In this document: positions 7,807 to 15,527 of the stretch, piece by piece
Numbering within the stretch: position 1 is the first letter of the stretch
Layout: the number at the start of each line of letters is the position of its first letter
Assembly (NCBI GenBank): GCA_964428355.1
Contig: CAYRYU010000068.1
Location: 1-38,236, forward strand
Source of the DNA: CAYRYU01 sp964428355
GTDB lineage: Bacteria; Muiribacteriota; Ozemobacteria; Ozemobacterales; Ozemobacteraceae
Direction of reading: 5' to 3'
Length of the DNA stretch: 38,236 nt
Translations under genes and position numbers: made by a program
Notes under the pieces: model-generated
Told to the model about the DNA's origin: nothing
Databases searched by the model: none
What the model saw: only the letters and a program-made list of their open reading frames with translations

Positions 7807-8802
7807 TCAGGGAAGCTGGAAATCCCGCAGGAACTCCGCATTCTTCTCGGGGGATGCGGAGTTCACGTACATCCCGGTTCCAAGCTCGAATCCCGCGGCC
7901 TTGTTCACCCTCGGGATGAAGGAGATGTACCAGTGGAAGAACGGCAGTCCCTCGTCCCGGGGACCCAGGGACCGGATGACCATATTGAATGCCGGGTTGT
8001 TCAGGGCGAAATGGAACCTCTTGAGGACCCTGTGGAAGATTCCCGAAAGCGATTTCAGATCCCGGTCGGATAGGTTTCCGAAGCAAACGGAATGGTTTCG
8101 GGGGAAGATCCAGAGGTGGAACGGAGACAGTGCCGCGTATGGGATGAAAGCGACGAACCGGTCGTTCCCTTCGACTATCCTGGTTCCCTCGCGTTCCTCG
8201 ACCTTGATCATGTCGCAGGCGACGCAGGTTTTTCGCTCGGAGTGGAATCTGCGGTAGGATTCGACCCTTTCCAGCACCTGGCCGGGAACCATGGGGGTTC
8301 CCACGATCTGGGAATGGGGATGCTGCTGGGAAGCCCCGGCATCCGAGCCGTGGTTCTTGAAGACGATCACGTGTTCGATCCGGGGATCGGAGTAGAACTC
8401 CCGGAACCGGTGACGGTAGGCCGTGAGGAGACTTTCGACCTTGGATTCCGTGTATAGGGCGACGGACCCGTTGTGATGGGGAGACTCGATGATCACTTCG
8501 TGCTGTCCGATGCCGTTGATGACCGTTCCGAGCTCCCCTTGCCGCTTGGAGGGCTCCCCGACCCGCGAAAAGACCGAAAACTTGTTGACTATCGAGCGGA
8601 TCTCCCACCCCCCGGAACCGCCGGACCGGTACATCTCATCCGACGTAAGTTCCTCGTTTCCGGGGCAGAAAACGCAATCGGGGGAATGTTGGGGGGTCTC
8701 AGCGGGGCTTTTCGCCCCCCCGAGGCTTTCAGGCCGACGCGCCCTTTCCAGGGCGATGATGGCCCATTCACCAGTTATAACGTTGAACCGGATCTCCGAC
8801 AT
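7807..8802 (-). CDS. galT: Galactose-1-phosphate uridylyltransferase
   Basis: 331 aa, Leloir pathway: exchanges UMP between UDP-glucose and galactose-1-phosphate. The active-site motif HPHSQ is at 161-165 (nucleophile is the second His). A metal-site pair CVFC is at 43-46, with GQHEVIIESPHH at 99-110 and the early conserved NVITGEWAIIALERARRP segment. Length is normal for the family. The start ATG 8802 has GGGAGGGG 6 nt upstream. No galK or galE is adjacent, so it is a lone gene; in such genomes it may supply UDP-galactose for polysaccharide. Confidence 0.95.
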   Translation of the reverse strand: MSEIRFNVITGEWAIIALERARRPESLGGAKSPAETPQHSPDCVFCPGNEELTSDEMYRSGGSGGWEIRSIVNKFSVFSRVGEPSKRQGELGTVINGIGQHEVIIESPHHNGSVALYTESKVESLLTAYRHRFREFYSDPRIEHVIVFKNHGSDAGASQQHPHSQIVGTPMVPGQVLERVESYRRFHSERKTCVACDMIKVEEREGTRIVEGNDRFVAFIPYAALSPFHLWIFPRNHSVCFGNLSDRDLKSLSGIFHRVLKRFHFALNNPAFNMVIRSLGPRDEGLPFFHWYISFIPRVNKAAGFELGTGMYVNSASPEKNAEFLRDFQLP

Positions 8803-8867
8803 TCGGACCCCTCCCGTCAGCGATTTCCCAAAGTCTACAGCTCTTTTTCGAAATCGGAAAGAAAGTT

Positions 8868-8897
8868 TGTTACGCCCGGGGTTGGGTGCCCGTAACT
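8868..8897 (+). promoter_or_regulatory. ECF-type promoter / inverted repeat, copy 1
   Basis: TGTTACG (8868-8874), 15 nt, CCGTAACT (8890-8897). GTTACG and CGTAAC are exact reverse complements with a 16-nt spacer, which is also normal -35/-10 spacing. It ends 45 nt before ATG 8943. The same two blocks with identical spacing and identical distance occur before the lipoprotein at 18663. Most likely a promoter for an ECF sigma factor; an operator palindrome is the alternative. Confidence 0.65.
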
Positions 8898-8942
8898 AGT
8901 GTGAAATCCGGACAACGAAATCGGAAAAAATTGGAGGAAAAT

Positions 8943-9491
8943 ATGAATCTCAAGAAATCGATCCGCTCGCTCCTGATGTTCGTCTTTTGCGCGCTCGTGT
9001 CCCTGGCCCTGACCGGATGCGCCGCCAATAACGGGACGAACAACAACAAGAACACCAATCCGATCGCCCAGCTGATCCAGCAGATCCTCGGAAAGATCCA
9101 GACTGCGACGAAAACCACATCCACCAAGACCAGCACGAGTTCTTCGAACACCTCATCTTCGAGCTCTTCCTCCTCAAGTTCCTCTTCCACCACGGACGAT
9201 GACGATGACGATACCCTGGTGGATGACGATGACGACGATGATGTTGACGATGACGATATCAACGACGACGATATCTACGGCGACGATGACGACGATTATG
9301 ACGACGATGTCTATGGCGATGATGACGACAGCGATGACGATATCTACGGTGACGACGACTATTCCGATGATGACTGGTCGGACGATTCCTCCGACGACTC
9401 CTACGGCGATGACTCCTACGGCGACGATTCGTCCGGCGACGACTACAGCGGCGATGATGGTGGAAGCGCGATCGACGGTTCGGCCGAATAA
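8943..9491 (+). CDS. Asp-rich low-complexity lipoprotein
   Basis: 182 aa. The signal peptide ends in lipobox LTGC (Cys26). Then follow an Asn-rich linker, a short helix (IAQLIQQILGKI), a Ser/Thr tract (about 58-84) and an Asp tract from 85 to the end, in which 54 of 98 residues are Asp, arranged as D-runs separated by IYG, VYG, SYG and similar spacers. It ends GSAE. Polyanionic tails of this kind can bind Ca2+ or act as extended surface spacers (compare Ser-Asp regions of surface adhesins), but function is inferred. GAC/GAT repeats make the gene prone to slippage. ATG 8943 has GGAGG 5 nt upstream. Transcribed from the ECF-like element upstream and closed by a terminator. Confidence 0.85.
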   Translation: MNLKKSIRSLLMFVFCALVSLALTGCAANNGTNNNKNTNPIAQLIQQILGKIQTATKTTSTKTSTSSSNTSSSSSSSSSSSSTTDDDDDDTLVDDDDDDDVDDDDINDDDIYGDDDDDYDDDVYGDDDDSDDDIYGDDDYSDDDWSDDSSDDSYGDDSYGDDSSGDDYSGDDGGSAIDGSAE

Positions 9492-9514
9492 CGTGTAACC
9501 GTCCTGCCCGATAC

Positions 9515-9562
9515 GGGGCGCGGAGCTTGCCGAAAGCGGGCTTCGCGCCCCGCGCCTTTTTC
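9515..9562 (+). terminator. Rho-independent terminator
   Basis: GGGGCGCG (9515-9522) pairs with CGCGCCCC (9544-9551), extended inward by GAGC/GCTT, then a T5 run at 9557-9561. The inner loop contains CTTGCCGAAAGCGGG, identical to 5885-5899. Confidence 0.75.
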
Positions 9563-9590
9563 CGGAAGAACCTCTTCCGGCGTTGAAGTG

Positions 9591-9599
9591 TGGTATCAT
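9591..9599 (+). promoter_or_regulatory. Extended -10 promoter for the 9642 gene
   Basis: TG, G, TATCAT. The transcript start would be near 9606, giving a leader of about 36 nt before ATG 9642. No convincing -35 box. Confidence 0.4.
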
Positions 9600-9641
9600 C
9601 CGGAAAGACCGGCCGGAGACTTGTCGGATGGAGAGGAGCAG

Positions 9642-10805
9642 ATGTCCACCTGGCGTTCGATTTCTGTTTCCGGTTCCGCCGTCAAATCGCATGTCTGTTC
9701 CGGATGCGGGAATGTCTACGAGTACGAGATGCACCGGTCCTCGGGGGCATCCGGAAAGACGGTCCCATCCCAATACCAGCTCGAACAAACGGTCACAGAT
9801 GCGCTCAAGACCGGTTGCGACATGGTTCCCTGCCCCGCCTGCGGGCTTTTCCAGCCCGAGATGGTCCGCAAGGCCCGGGACCCGGAAGGGGCGCTGGAAA
9901 GCATGTTCATGCTCTCCATTTTCGGAGGGGGTTTCGTCTGCATGTTGATCTGGCTGGATCTCTGGACCTGGCTGGCGGCCTTCATCTGGTTCCTGATCGG
10001 GGCGATGCCCTGGGGGGGCCTGGGGGGCGCAATGGCGAACCCCAACAAGGACATCGCCCGAACTCGGAACGGAACTCCCGTTCCCGGGTCCTTCCAGGGG
10101 ATGACCCCCAGCCGGAAGAGGCTTTCGCGGCTGGGTTACCTCGCTCTTCTGACCACCCTGGCCGGAATCGTACTGCTGCTGGGCGGCCCGTTCTTCTTCA
10201 GCTCGATTTCCGATAGGGAGTTCAACCACCGTTTCCTCAATCCAGGGATCCAGCCGACCCTCTTCGGACCGGGGAGCACCATAGCACTTGCCAGGAACGC
10301 CTTCGCCCCCGACCACTTCTTCCATCCCTTCACCAGCACGTATGTCAATTCCCGAGTGGACGGAACGCTGACCTTTTCAGGAGGGAGGATCGTTCCTCTG
10401 GAATCCCCCGGATGGACCGAAGCCGACAAGTTGCGGTTCGGCCTCGAAGACCTCCCCGCGGCCTCGGAGACCCTGAAGAAGGAGATCGAGAAGAGAGCTT
10501 ACGAAAGTCGTTCCGAAGCGAGGGTCTGCCCGATGATCCTGATGAGGATTCCTGCGTCGGCTCCCTCCAACGAGAAGGCGACCTTGCGTGTCATCTGGGA
10601 GATCCGGTATATCGGAACGGTCGAAAAGGGTGGGCGGGGGCTCAAGACGGAAAAGTTCGAAAAAACCTTCAACGTCCGGATCGATGACGCCAATGCCACC
10701 AAAAAGGATTCCGCCCTTTATTGGGGCCGAATCGCCTTGCTTGCGGCAACCTGCATATTCACGATGGCTGCCGGCTGGACCTATCCCGACGCTGCCGCGA
10801 TCTGA
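9642..10805 (+). CDS. Zinc-ribbon membrane protein, unknown function
   Basis: 387 aa. The N-terminal cytoplasmic part has two CxxC pairs (C19/C22 in CSGCG and C64/C67 in CPACG), a probable zinc ribbon. Two hydrophobic segments follow at about 88-122, another at about 168-188, an extracytoplasmic domain of about 170 aa, and a final TM near 362-383. The start ATG 9642 follows GAGAGGAG. I do not recognise the family. It converges with the glycosyltransferase gene across a perfect hairpin. Confidence 0.75.
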   Translation: MSTWRSISVSGSAVKSHVCSGCGNVYEYEMHRSSGASGKTVPSQYQLEQTVTDALKTGCDMVPCPACGLFQPEMVRKARDPEGALESMFMLSIFGGGFVCMLIWLDLWTWLAAFIWFLIGAMPWGGLGGAMANPNKDIARTRNGTPVPGSFQGMTPSRKRLSRLGYLALLTTLAGIVLLLGGPFFFSSISDREFNHRFLNPGIQPTLFGPGSTIALARNAFAPDHFFHPFTSTYVNSRVDGTLTFSGGRIVPLESPGWTEADKLRFGLEDLPAASETLKKEIEKRAYESRSEARVCPMILMRIPASAPSNEKATLRVIWEIRYIGTVEKGGRGLKTEKFEKTFNVRIDDANATKKDSALYWGRIALLAATCIFTMAAGWTYPDAAAI

Positions 10806-10839
10806 TGCGGCTGCACTCTGACCCCGCCGCACCTCCGTG

Positions 10840-10861
10840 CTGCCGCATTTCGGTGCGGCAG
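10840..10861. terminator. Bidirectional terminator hairpin
   Basis: A perfect 8-bp stem, CTGCCGCA / TGCGGCAG, with a 6-nt loop, between two convergent genes (stops at 10805 and 10870). Short T-rich flanks on each strand. Confidence 0.6.
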
Positions 10862-10869
10862 AACTTTGA

Positions 10870-12405
10870 TCACTGGTTTCCCCGGGATGCCGGGAGGAGT
10901 GGGCGGGCGATGAACGTTGGCCGGACCCTCATTCCCACGGGTGGAAGGAACAGTTCTCCCTGATTCGTAATTTCGCTACGGTCGGGAAAGAACCGGTCGA
11001 ACTGCTCGGGGAACCAGGGTTCATCCGTGATGAGAGCAGAAAAGCGGCCCTCCGCCAAAGCCTGGTGGATATCCGCGAGCAACGCGGCCCGGCCCTGGCT
11101 TGCTCCCGCCCTCAGGACGTCGCAGATCGCCATGTGGTGCGCACAGGGTTCTTTCCCCGCCATCGGGAGGTATCCGCCGTGGTAGGGAAGAAGAACCCGC
11201 CCCTTTTCCCCGTTCAGCATCTCCAGGAAGCGCCTCCCCGCGGTTTCGTCTTCCCGCCCGGGAATCAGCGGGAAAGGGGCGAACCAGAGCCGCCATGCCT
11301 GGACCAGAAATCCCGCGATCAGAAGAAGACGCCCGGCCAGCGCCAGACGCAGTTGCCTTGGGAGCCCTGAATTCTCCGAGATTTCGATCGAGGTTTCGAG
11401 GGAGTGACCTCCCAGGCCCCCCAGGAGGCTGAGTGCGGCGCAAGCCGGAAGAAGCACGTTCCGGTAGCTTCCGAGATGGAGATAGGACTGCCAGGCAGCT
11501 CCGATCAAGCCTGTCACGGAGAGTGCCGCGAACGTCCTGGAACCGCAGCGGGAAGCGTCGGGAGATCGGGCGAAGAAGACGACTCCCAGGATCAGAGCGG
11601 TTCCAAGAGGGATCAGGTCCTCCAGGAAGAAATCGAGGAGGCCGATGAACTCGAATTCGTGAAGCCGGGGAAGCGAATAGACGAACCACCAGTACCAGCC
11701 TTCGGTTCTCCACGTCCACCAGATTCCGGGAACCAGCAGGCCGAGACCGAAACCAGCGAGCAGCCCGGCATGTATTCGCCCCGGTGACGACTGCGGACCA
11801 TCCTCATTCCCATTCCCGCACGACCACCCAAACAGCAGGATGGGAAGTGCGGCGATGGCCGCCGTCTGTTTGGCGTGGACAGCTGCCGCGAGCACCATTC
11901 CCGCCAATGCCCCCAAACCGACCGATTGCGCCCGCCGGAGAAGAAAAAGACCGAGGACGGTCATGAAAACCGAAAGGGAATCGACCCGGGCCAGGTCCAT
12001 CCAATAGCCGGCGAAGCCGAAGGTTCCCAGAAAGGTGATTCCCGAAACCCAGCTCCAGTACCGGCTTCCCGTTTCACGGAACACCCAGAGCCCCAGGAAC
12101 GATGAGGTTCCGATGGTGGCAAGAAGGGATACCGTCCGGAGGGTAGGGAGCCCCAAACCCAGAAAAAGAGAGGCGGCTCCCCCCACCAACCAGTAAAGAG
12201 GCGGGTATATGAAGGGAACGAAATCCAGGGAGGGGGCCGTATAGATCGGCTTCCCGGCCATGATCCGGCGGACAACGTCGAGCATCGCTCCCTCCATCCA
12301 TTCGAGCTCGAAGGGATAGTTCCGTCTCGACAATGCCGTGAAAAGGAATGCCAGGGCGGGGATGGCCGTAGCCACAGCAATGATGGCCCGCACCGCCTTC
12401 TTCAT
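10870..12405 (-). CDS. GT-C type polyprenyl-phosphate glycosyltransferase-like membrane protein
   Basis: 511 aa with about ten hydrophobic segments. After TM1, the first loop has ELEWMEGAM with acidic residues and then FIYPPLYW, the layout of GT-C glycosyltransferases (ArnT/GT39/GT87-like), whose first-loop acid is catalytic and which use lipid-phosphate sugar donors at the membrane. The C-terminal ~130 aa are soluble. The start ATG 12405 lies 6 nt after an extended -10 and has no Shine-Dalgarno. It is divergent from receptor A; once the artificial gap is removed the starts are only about 66 nt apart. The substrate is unknown. Confidence 0.75.
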   Translation of the reverse strand: MKKAVRAIIAVATAIPALAFLFTALSRRNYPFELEWMEGAMLDVVRRIMAGKPIYTAPSLDFVPFIYPPLYWLVGGAASLFLGLGLPTLRTVSLLATIGTSSFLGLWVFRETGSRYWSWVSGITFLGTFGFAGYWMDLARVDSLSVFMTVLGLFLLRRAQSVGLGALAGMVLAAAVHAKQTAAIAALPILLFGWSCGNGNEDGPQSSPGRIHAGLLAGFGLGLLVPGIWWTWRTEGWYWWFVYSLPRLHEFEFIGLLDFFLEDLIPLGTALILGVVFFARSPDASRCGSRTFAALSVTGLIGAAWQSYLHLGSYRNVLLPACAALSLLGGLGGHSLETSIEISENSGLPRQLRLALAGRLLLIAGFLVQAWRLWFAPFPLIPGREDETAGRRFLEMLNGEKGRVLLPYHGGYLPMAGKEPCAHHMAICDVLRAGASQGRAALLADIHQALAEGRFSALITDEPWFPEQFDRFFPDRSEITNQGELFLPPVGMRVRPTFIARPLLPASRGNQ

Positions 12406-12411
12406 TCGCCC

Positions 12412-12420
12412 AGGATACCA
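12412..12420 (-). promoter_or_regulatory. Extended -10 for a leaderless transcript (12405 gene)
   Basis: Minus strand: TG, G, TATCCT (12420-12412), then six bases, then ATG. Transcription would start at or within a base or two of the A of the ATG. No ribosome-binding site exists between box and start. Confidence 0.5.
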
Positions 12421-12465
12421 GAAGTCAGGAAGTAAATGCGCGAGTTGCCCGGGATTGATATCATT

Positions 12466-12565
12466 NNNNNNNNNNNNNNNNNNNNNNNNNNNNNNNNNNN
12501 NNNNNNNNNNNNNNNNNNNNNNNNNNNNNNNNNNNNNNNNNNNNNNNNNNNNNNNNNNNNNNNNN
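12466..12565. other. Artificial scaffold gap (100 N) with duplicated 55-nt ends
   Basis: Bases 12411-12465 and 12566-12620 are identical (both run from CAGGATACCAG to TGATATCATT). The two contigs therefore overlap by 55 nt and the N run is not missing DNA. Removing 155 nt leaves a 66-nt divergent intergenic region. Confidence 0.9.
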
Positions 12566-12610
12566 CAGGATACCAGAAGTCAGGAAGTAAATGCGCGAGT
12601 TGCCCGGGAT

Positions 12611-12619
12611 TGATATCAT
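12611..12619 (+). promoter_or_regulatory. Extended -10 for a leaderless transcript (receptor A)
   Basis: TG, A, TATCAT, then seven bases, then ATG 12627. No Shine-Dalgarno. The same box appears before receptors C and E. Confidence 0.5.
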
Positions 12620-12626
12620 TCCACTG

Positions 12627-15527
12627 ATGGATCGGAATGATTCGGCCTTTTTCGGGGAGGGAGGAGTTGCGGACTCACTTCTCGGAGCCCGCATCGGGAG
12701 GGTTCTCTTCTTCCTGTTCCCTCTCGCCATGATCCTCTTCGGGGCGGGGGTCCTTCCCCCCGGTTATCAGGAAACACCTGAAGCCCAGGCCGAAGGTCGC
12801 ATCGAAGGCAGCTTCGGACGACTGTCCAGGGAAGGGGCGGCCCTGGACTTCTTCACCAGGATGCTCGGCGGGATCGAAAGAAAGGTCTTCCGTGCCTCCG
12901 ATCCCCCTGGGGAATGGAGACGGGTCCTGAAGATCCTGAAAAGAAGGATCCCTGGACGGATCCGGACCGTTTTCATCGGGGGGGACGGCAAACCCCTTCC
13001 AGAACTCGACGAAATCGGGGTTCCAAGGCAGCTGGTCCAGAGGTTCGTCTCCTCGTACGGAAGGATCGTTGATGCCCGCACGAAGACCGGATCCGTCAGG
13101 ACCGCACCCCTCCCCGTATTGGTCCAGTCGTTCGTCAAGAGTTTCCTGGGGCCCGGAGTGGACATCGAATCCGAGCTGCACGGTCGCCTGATGGTTTCCT
13201 CAATCGCCGGCTCCCAGGAGTTCGTCTTTCTTTCCAAACCGCGGTCCGGGGGTATGTTCGTACTTTTCTTTGCCCCGGAAGGGACACTTGAAAAAGCTGC
13301 GTGGAAAGTCCAGCTTCGCGGCCTCAATCGGCAGAATCCCGCAACGAGGCTTTGTCTCGCCACCGCCGGGGAGAAGACCCGTCTCGTTGCGAAGCGCCTG
13401 GGTCTGTCGGGGCGGCTTCCGCGTTCTTTCTGGAAGGTGCTCCAGAACTCTCCAACGGGGAAGACAAGGTTCGGGGAATACATGGTGGGGCGCCGGATCC
13501 TGGCCCCTTCCGTCTGGGTCGTGGGCGCAACCCGCATCGGAAAAGATTCTTCCGGTCACGGGAACGGAATAGGGATTCCCCTCCTCGCCCTGGTGCTTTT
13601 CTCCCTGATCCTGGTGACCCAGGACAGCGGAAACGGCTGGTTGGCCCGTTTCGACTCGGTTCGCGGGAAGCTGATCCTGGCATTCCTTTATGCCGCCGTC
13701 GTTCCTCTCATGGTAATCGGCCTTACAGCCCAGTCATACCTCTCCAATCGCAGGGAGATGCTCGAGGAGGATCTCCACGTGAGGGTGGAGCGCTTTCTGG
13801 AGGATTTCGACCGCTCATTCGCCACTCACCAGGCGGAATTGGAAAAACTTCTCGTGGTTCACCATTTTTCCCGGAAAGAAAGCGGCTGGGAGACATTGGA
13901 TTCCTTTCGCAATGATTTCGGGCGGATCAGGAACGAGTACCAGTTCGATTATTGCCAGATTTTCGATGTTGCGGGTGATTCGGTTTTCGAATATTCGGAC
14001 CCTGCCTACCCCATCTTCGTTGGACCGAAAATCAAGCTTCTGAAGAGCATCGCCACCAGGTTCCTTGCCCTCGCCAACCCCGCTTCCGGCTCCCCAGGGT
14101 TGGCCCAACCAAAATCCGATCTGGACGCATTTTCCCAGGAGTCCATAGGCCAGATCGACCTGGCGCTGCAAGCCTGTCAGGAGCTTCAGATCGGCAATCT
14201 GACCTTCTTTTTGAACAACCTTCTCCTCGGGGACATGGAAGGAAAGATCAGGCACGTGGCATTTCTTCTCTGGAACCGCCAACACATGGAATTGAACCAC
14301 ATCAGGAGGACTCTCCCCGCTTTGAACAGGTCTCTCGAGTCCGGCGAGGTCATCGTCTGGGATACCTCCCGCCCGGCCTTGGTCTGGCCCCCTGATTCCC
14401 CCAGCCTCCGCCGCTTCCGGCCATTATTCGCGAACGTGACCTCGTCTTCGAAAAGTTTCCGGACACGCATCCAGGGAGTCGACGGAAATCTTCTCCTGAA
14501 CGGCCGCCGTGGGCAGACCCTCGAACATTTCTCCTTTCTCGCGATCCGGCCGGACCGGGAGGTCCAGGGGGAGATCGAAAACCTCGCCTGGGCTTTCCGC
14601 TTCATCGGAGCGGTGATCCTTGGAATGTTCATGATCATTGGCCTTCTTCTCGCCCGGGTGTTTCTTTCCCCGATCGGTGAGCTTACCCGGGGAACCCGGG
14701 CGATGGCCGCAAGGGATTTCTCCGCAAGGCTCCGCGTCGATTCGCGGGATGAGTTGGGAACCCTTGCGGAGAGGTTCAACGAAACGTTGGAAAGCCTCGG
14801 GGAGTTGGAGGTTGCCCAGACCCTCCAGGAGGACCTTTACCCCCGAAACTCGCTCCCATGGGGACCTTGGGAGGTTTTCGGAAAGTGTCGTTCCGCAGTT
14901 CAGGTGGGAGGTGATTTCCTCGACTACTTCCCCCTGGATCCCAACCGGGCATTGGTCTTCCTGGGTGACGTTTCGGGCCACGGGGTCGGAGGGGCGCTTG
15001 TGGTAGCAATGGCGAAAGCGACCGTCACCCACCCCGAAACCTTCCGCAACCCTGGGTCTTTGATGGAGTATCTGAACGGCCTTTTCCTGGCGGTCATTCG
15101 TGGAAAAAAGATGATGACCGCGATTCTTGCGCTACTGGACCGGGAAACCCGTCGCCTGACCCTGAGCAACAACGGGCATTGTTTCCCCATACTCATCCGC
15201 GGGCGGTCCGCCTCCTTCGTCGAGCTCAAGGGTTACCCGCTCGGAACGGTCCGGAACTGGAAGGGCAACTCCCTTTCCCTCGATTGGGAGCCCGGTGATG
15301 TCCTGGTTTTCTATACCGACGGCCTCCCGGAATCACCCACTCCCCCGGACGATATCCCGATCGGCTACAGGTGCTTTCTTGAAGCGCTTCCCGACCTGGT
15401 CCGGAGAAATGCCCGTGAAACCGAAGCCGCAATACGTAAATGGCATGCGGGAATTGCCGCCCCGGGGCCCCAAGTCGATGACATCACCGTTATCGTCGTC
15501 CAGGATCTGGAGAATGCCGATGGATAG
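12627..15527 (+). CDS. Receptor A: HAMP - SpoIIE/PP2C phosphatase (intact)
   Basis: 966 aa. TM1 about 24-41; extracytoplasmic domain 1 about 42-315; TM2 316-331 and TM3 349-368 as a hairpin (VVPLM in TM3); extracytoplasmic domain 2 about 370-656; TM4 658-678; HAMP about 675-727; then a short coiled helix (ELEVAQTLQEDLYP), typical of RsbU-type activators, and the phosphatase. All metal ligands are present: GGDFLDY (D763), GDVSGHG (D781), FYTDG (D898) and DDITV (D951-D952). Such enzymes dephosphorylate anti-sigma antagonists or other Ser/Thr-phosphoproteins. ATG 12627 is chosen from the adjacent -10 box; ATG 12591 would lie upstream of that box. It overlaps receptor B by 8 nt. Confidence 0.85.
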   Translation: MDRNDSAFFGEGGVADSLLGARIGRVLFFLFPLAMILFGAGVLPPGYQETPEAQAEGRIEGSFGRLSREGAALDFFTRMLGGIERKVFRASDPPGEWRRVLKILKRRIPGRIRTVFIGGDGKPLPELDEIGVPRQLVQRFVSSYGRIVDARTKTGSVRTAPLPVLVQSFVKSFLGPGVDIESELHGRLMVSSIAGSQEFVFLSKPRSGGMFVLFFAPEGTLEKAAWKVQLRGLNRQNPATRLCLATAGEKTRLVAKRLGLSGRLPRSFWKVLQNSPTGKTRFGEYMVGRRILAPSVWVVGATRIGKDSSGHGNGIGIPLLALVLFSLILVTQDSGNGWLARFDSVRGKLILAFLYAAVVPLMVIGLTAQSYLSNRREMLEEDLHVRVERFLEDFDRSFATHQAELEKLLVVHHFSRKESGWETLDSFRNDFGRIRNEYQFDYCQIFDVAGDSVFEYSDPAYPIFVGPKIKLLKSIATRFLALANPASGSPGLAQPKSDLDAFSQESIGQIDLALQACQELQIGNLTFFLNNLLLGDMEGKIRHVAFLLWNRQHMELNHIRRTLPALNRSLESGEVIVWDTSRPALVWPPDSPSLRRFRPLFANVTSSSKSFRTRIQGVDGNLLLNGRRGQTLEHFSFLAIRPDREVQGEIENLAWAFRFIGAVILGMFMIIGLLLARVFLSPIGELTRGTRAMAARDFSARLRVDSRDELGTLAERFNETLESLGELEVAQTLQEDLYPRNSLPWGPWEVFGKCRSAVQVGGDFLDYFPLDPNRALVFLGDVSGHGVGGALVVAMAKATVTHPETFRNPGSLMEYLNGLFLAVIRGKKMMTAILALLDRETRRLTLSNNGHCFPILIRGRSASFVELKGYPLGTVRNWKGNSLSLDWEPGDVLVFYTDGLPESPTPPDDIPIGYRCFLEALPDLVRRNARETEAAIRKWHAGIAAPGPQVDDITVIVVQDLENADG

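Noticed and set aside
9174..10325. 383-codon minus-strand frame rich in Val and Ile
   Set aside because: It is the antisense of the Asp-rich tail (GAC/GAT read backwards gives Val/Ile) and of the zinc-ribbon membrane gene; no family features or ribosome site.
12591..12626. ATG 12591 as start of receptor A
   Set aside because: It lies upstream of the extended -10 box and would place the box inside the gene; no Shine-Dalgarno. ATG 12627 fits the pattern of the other receptor genes.
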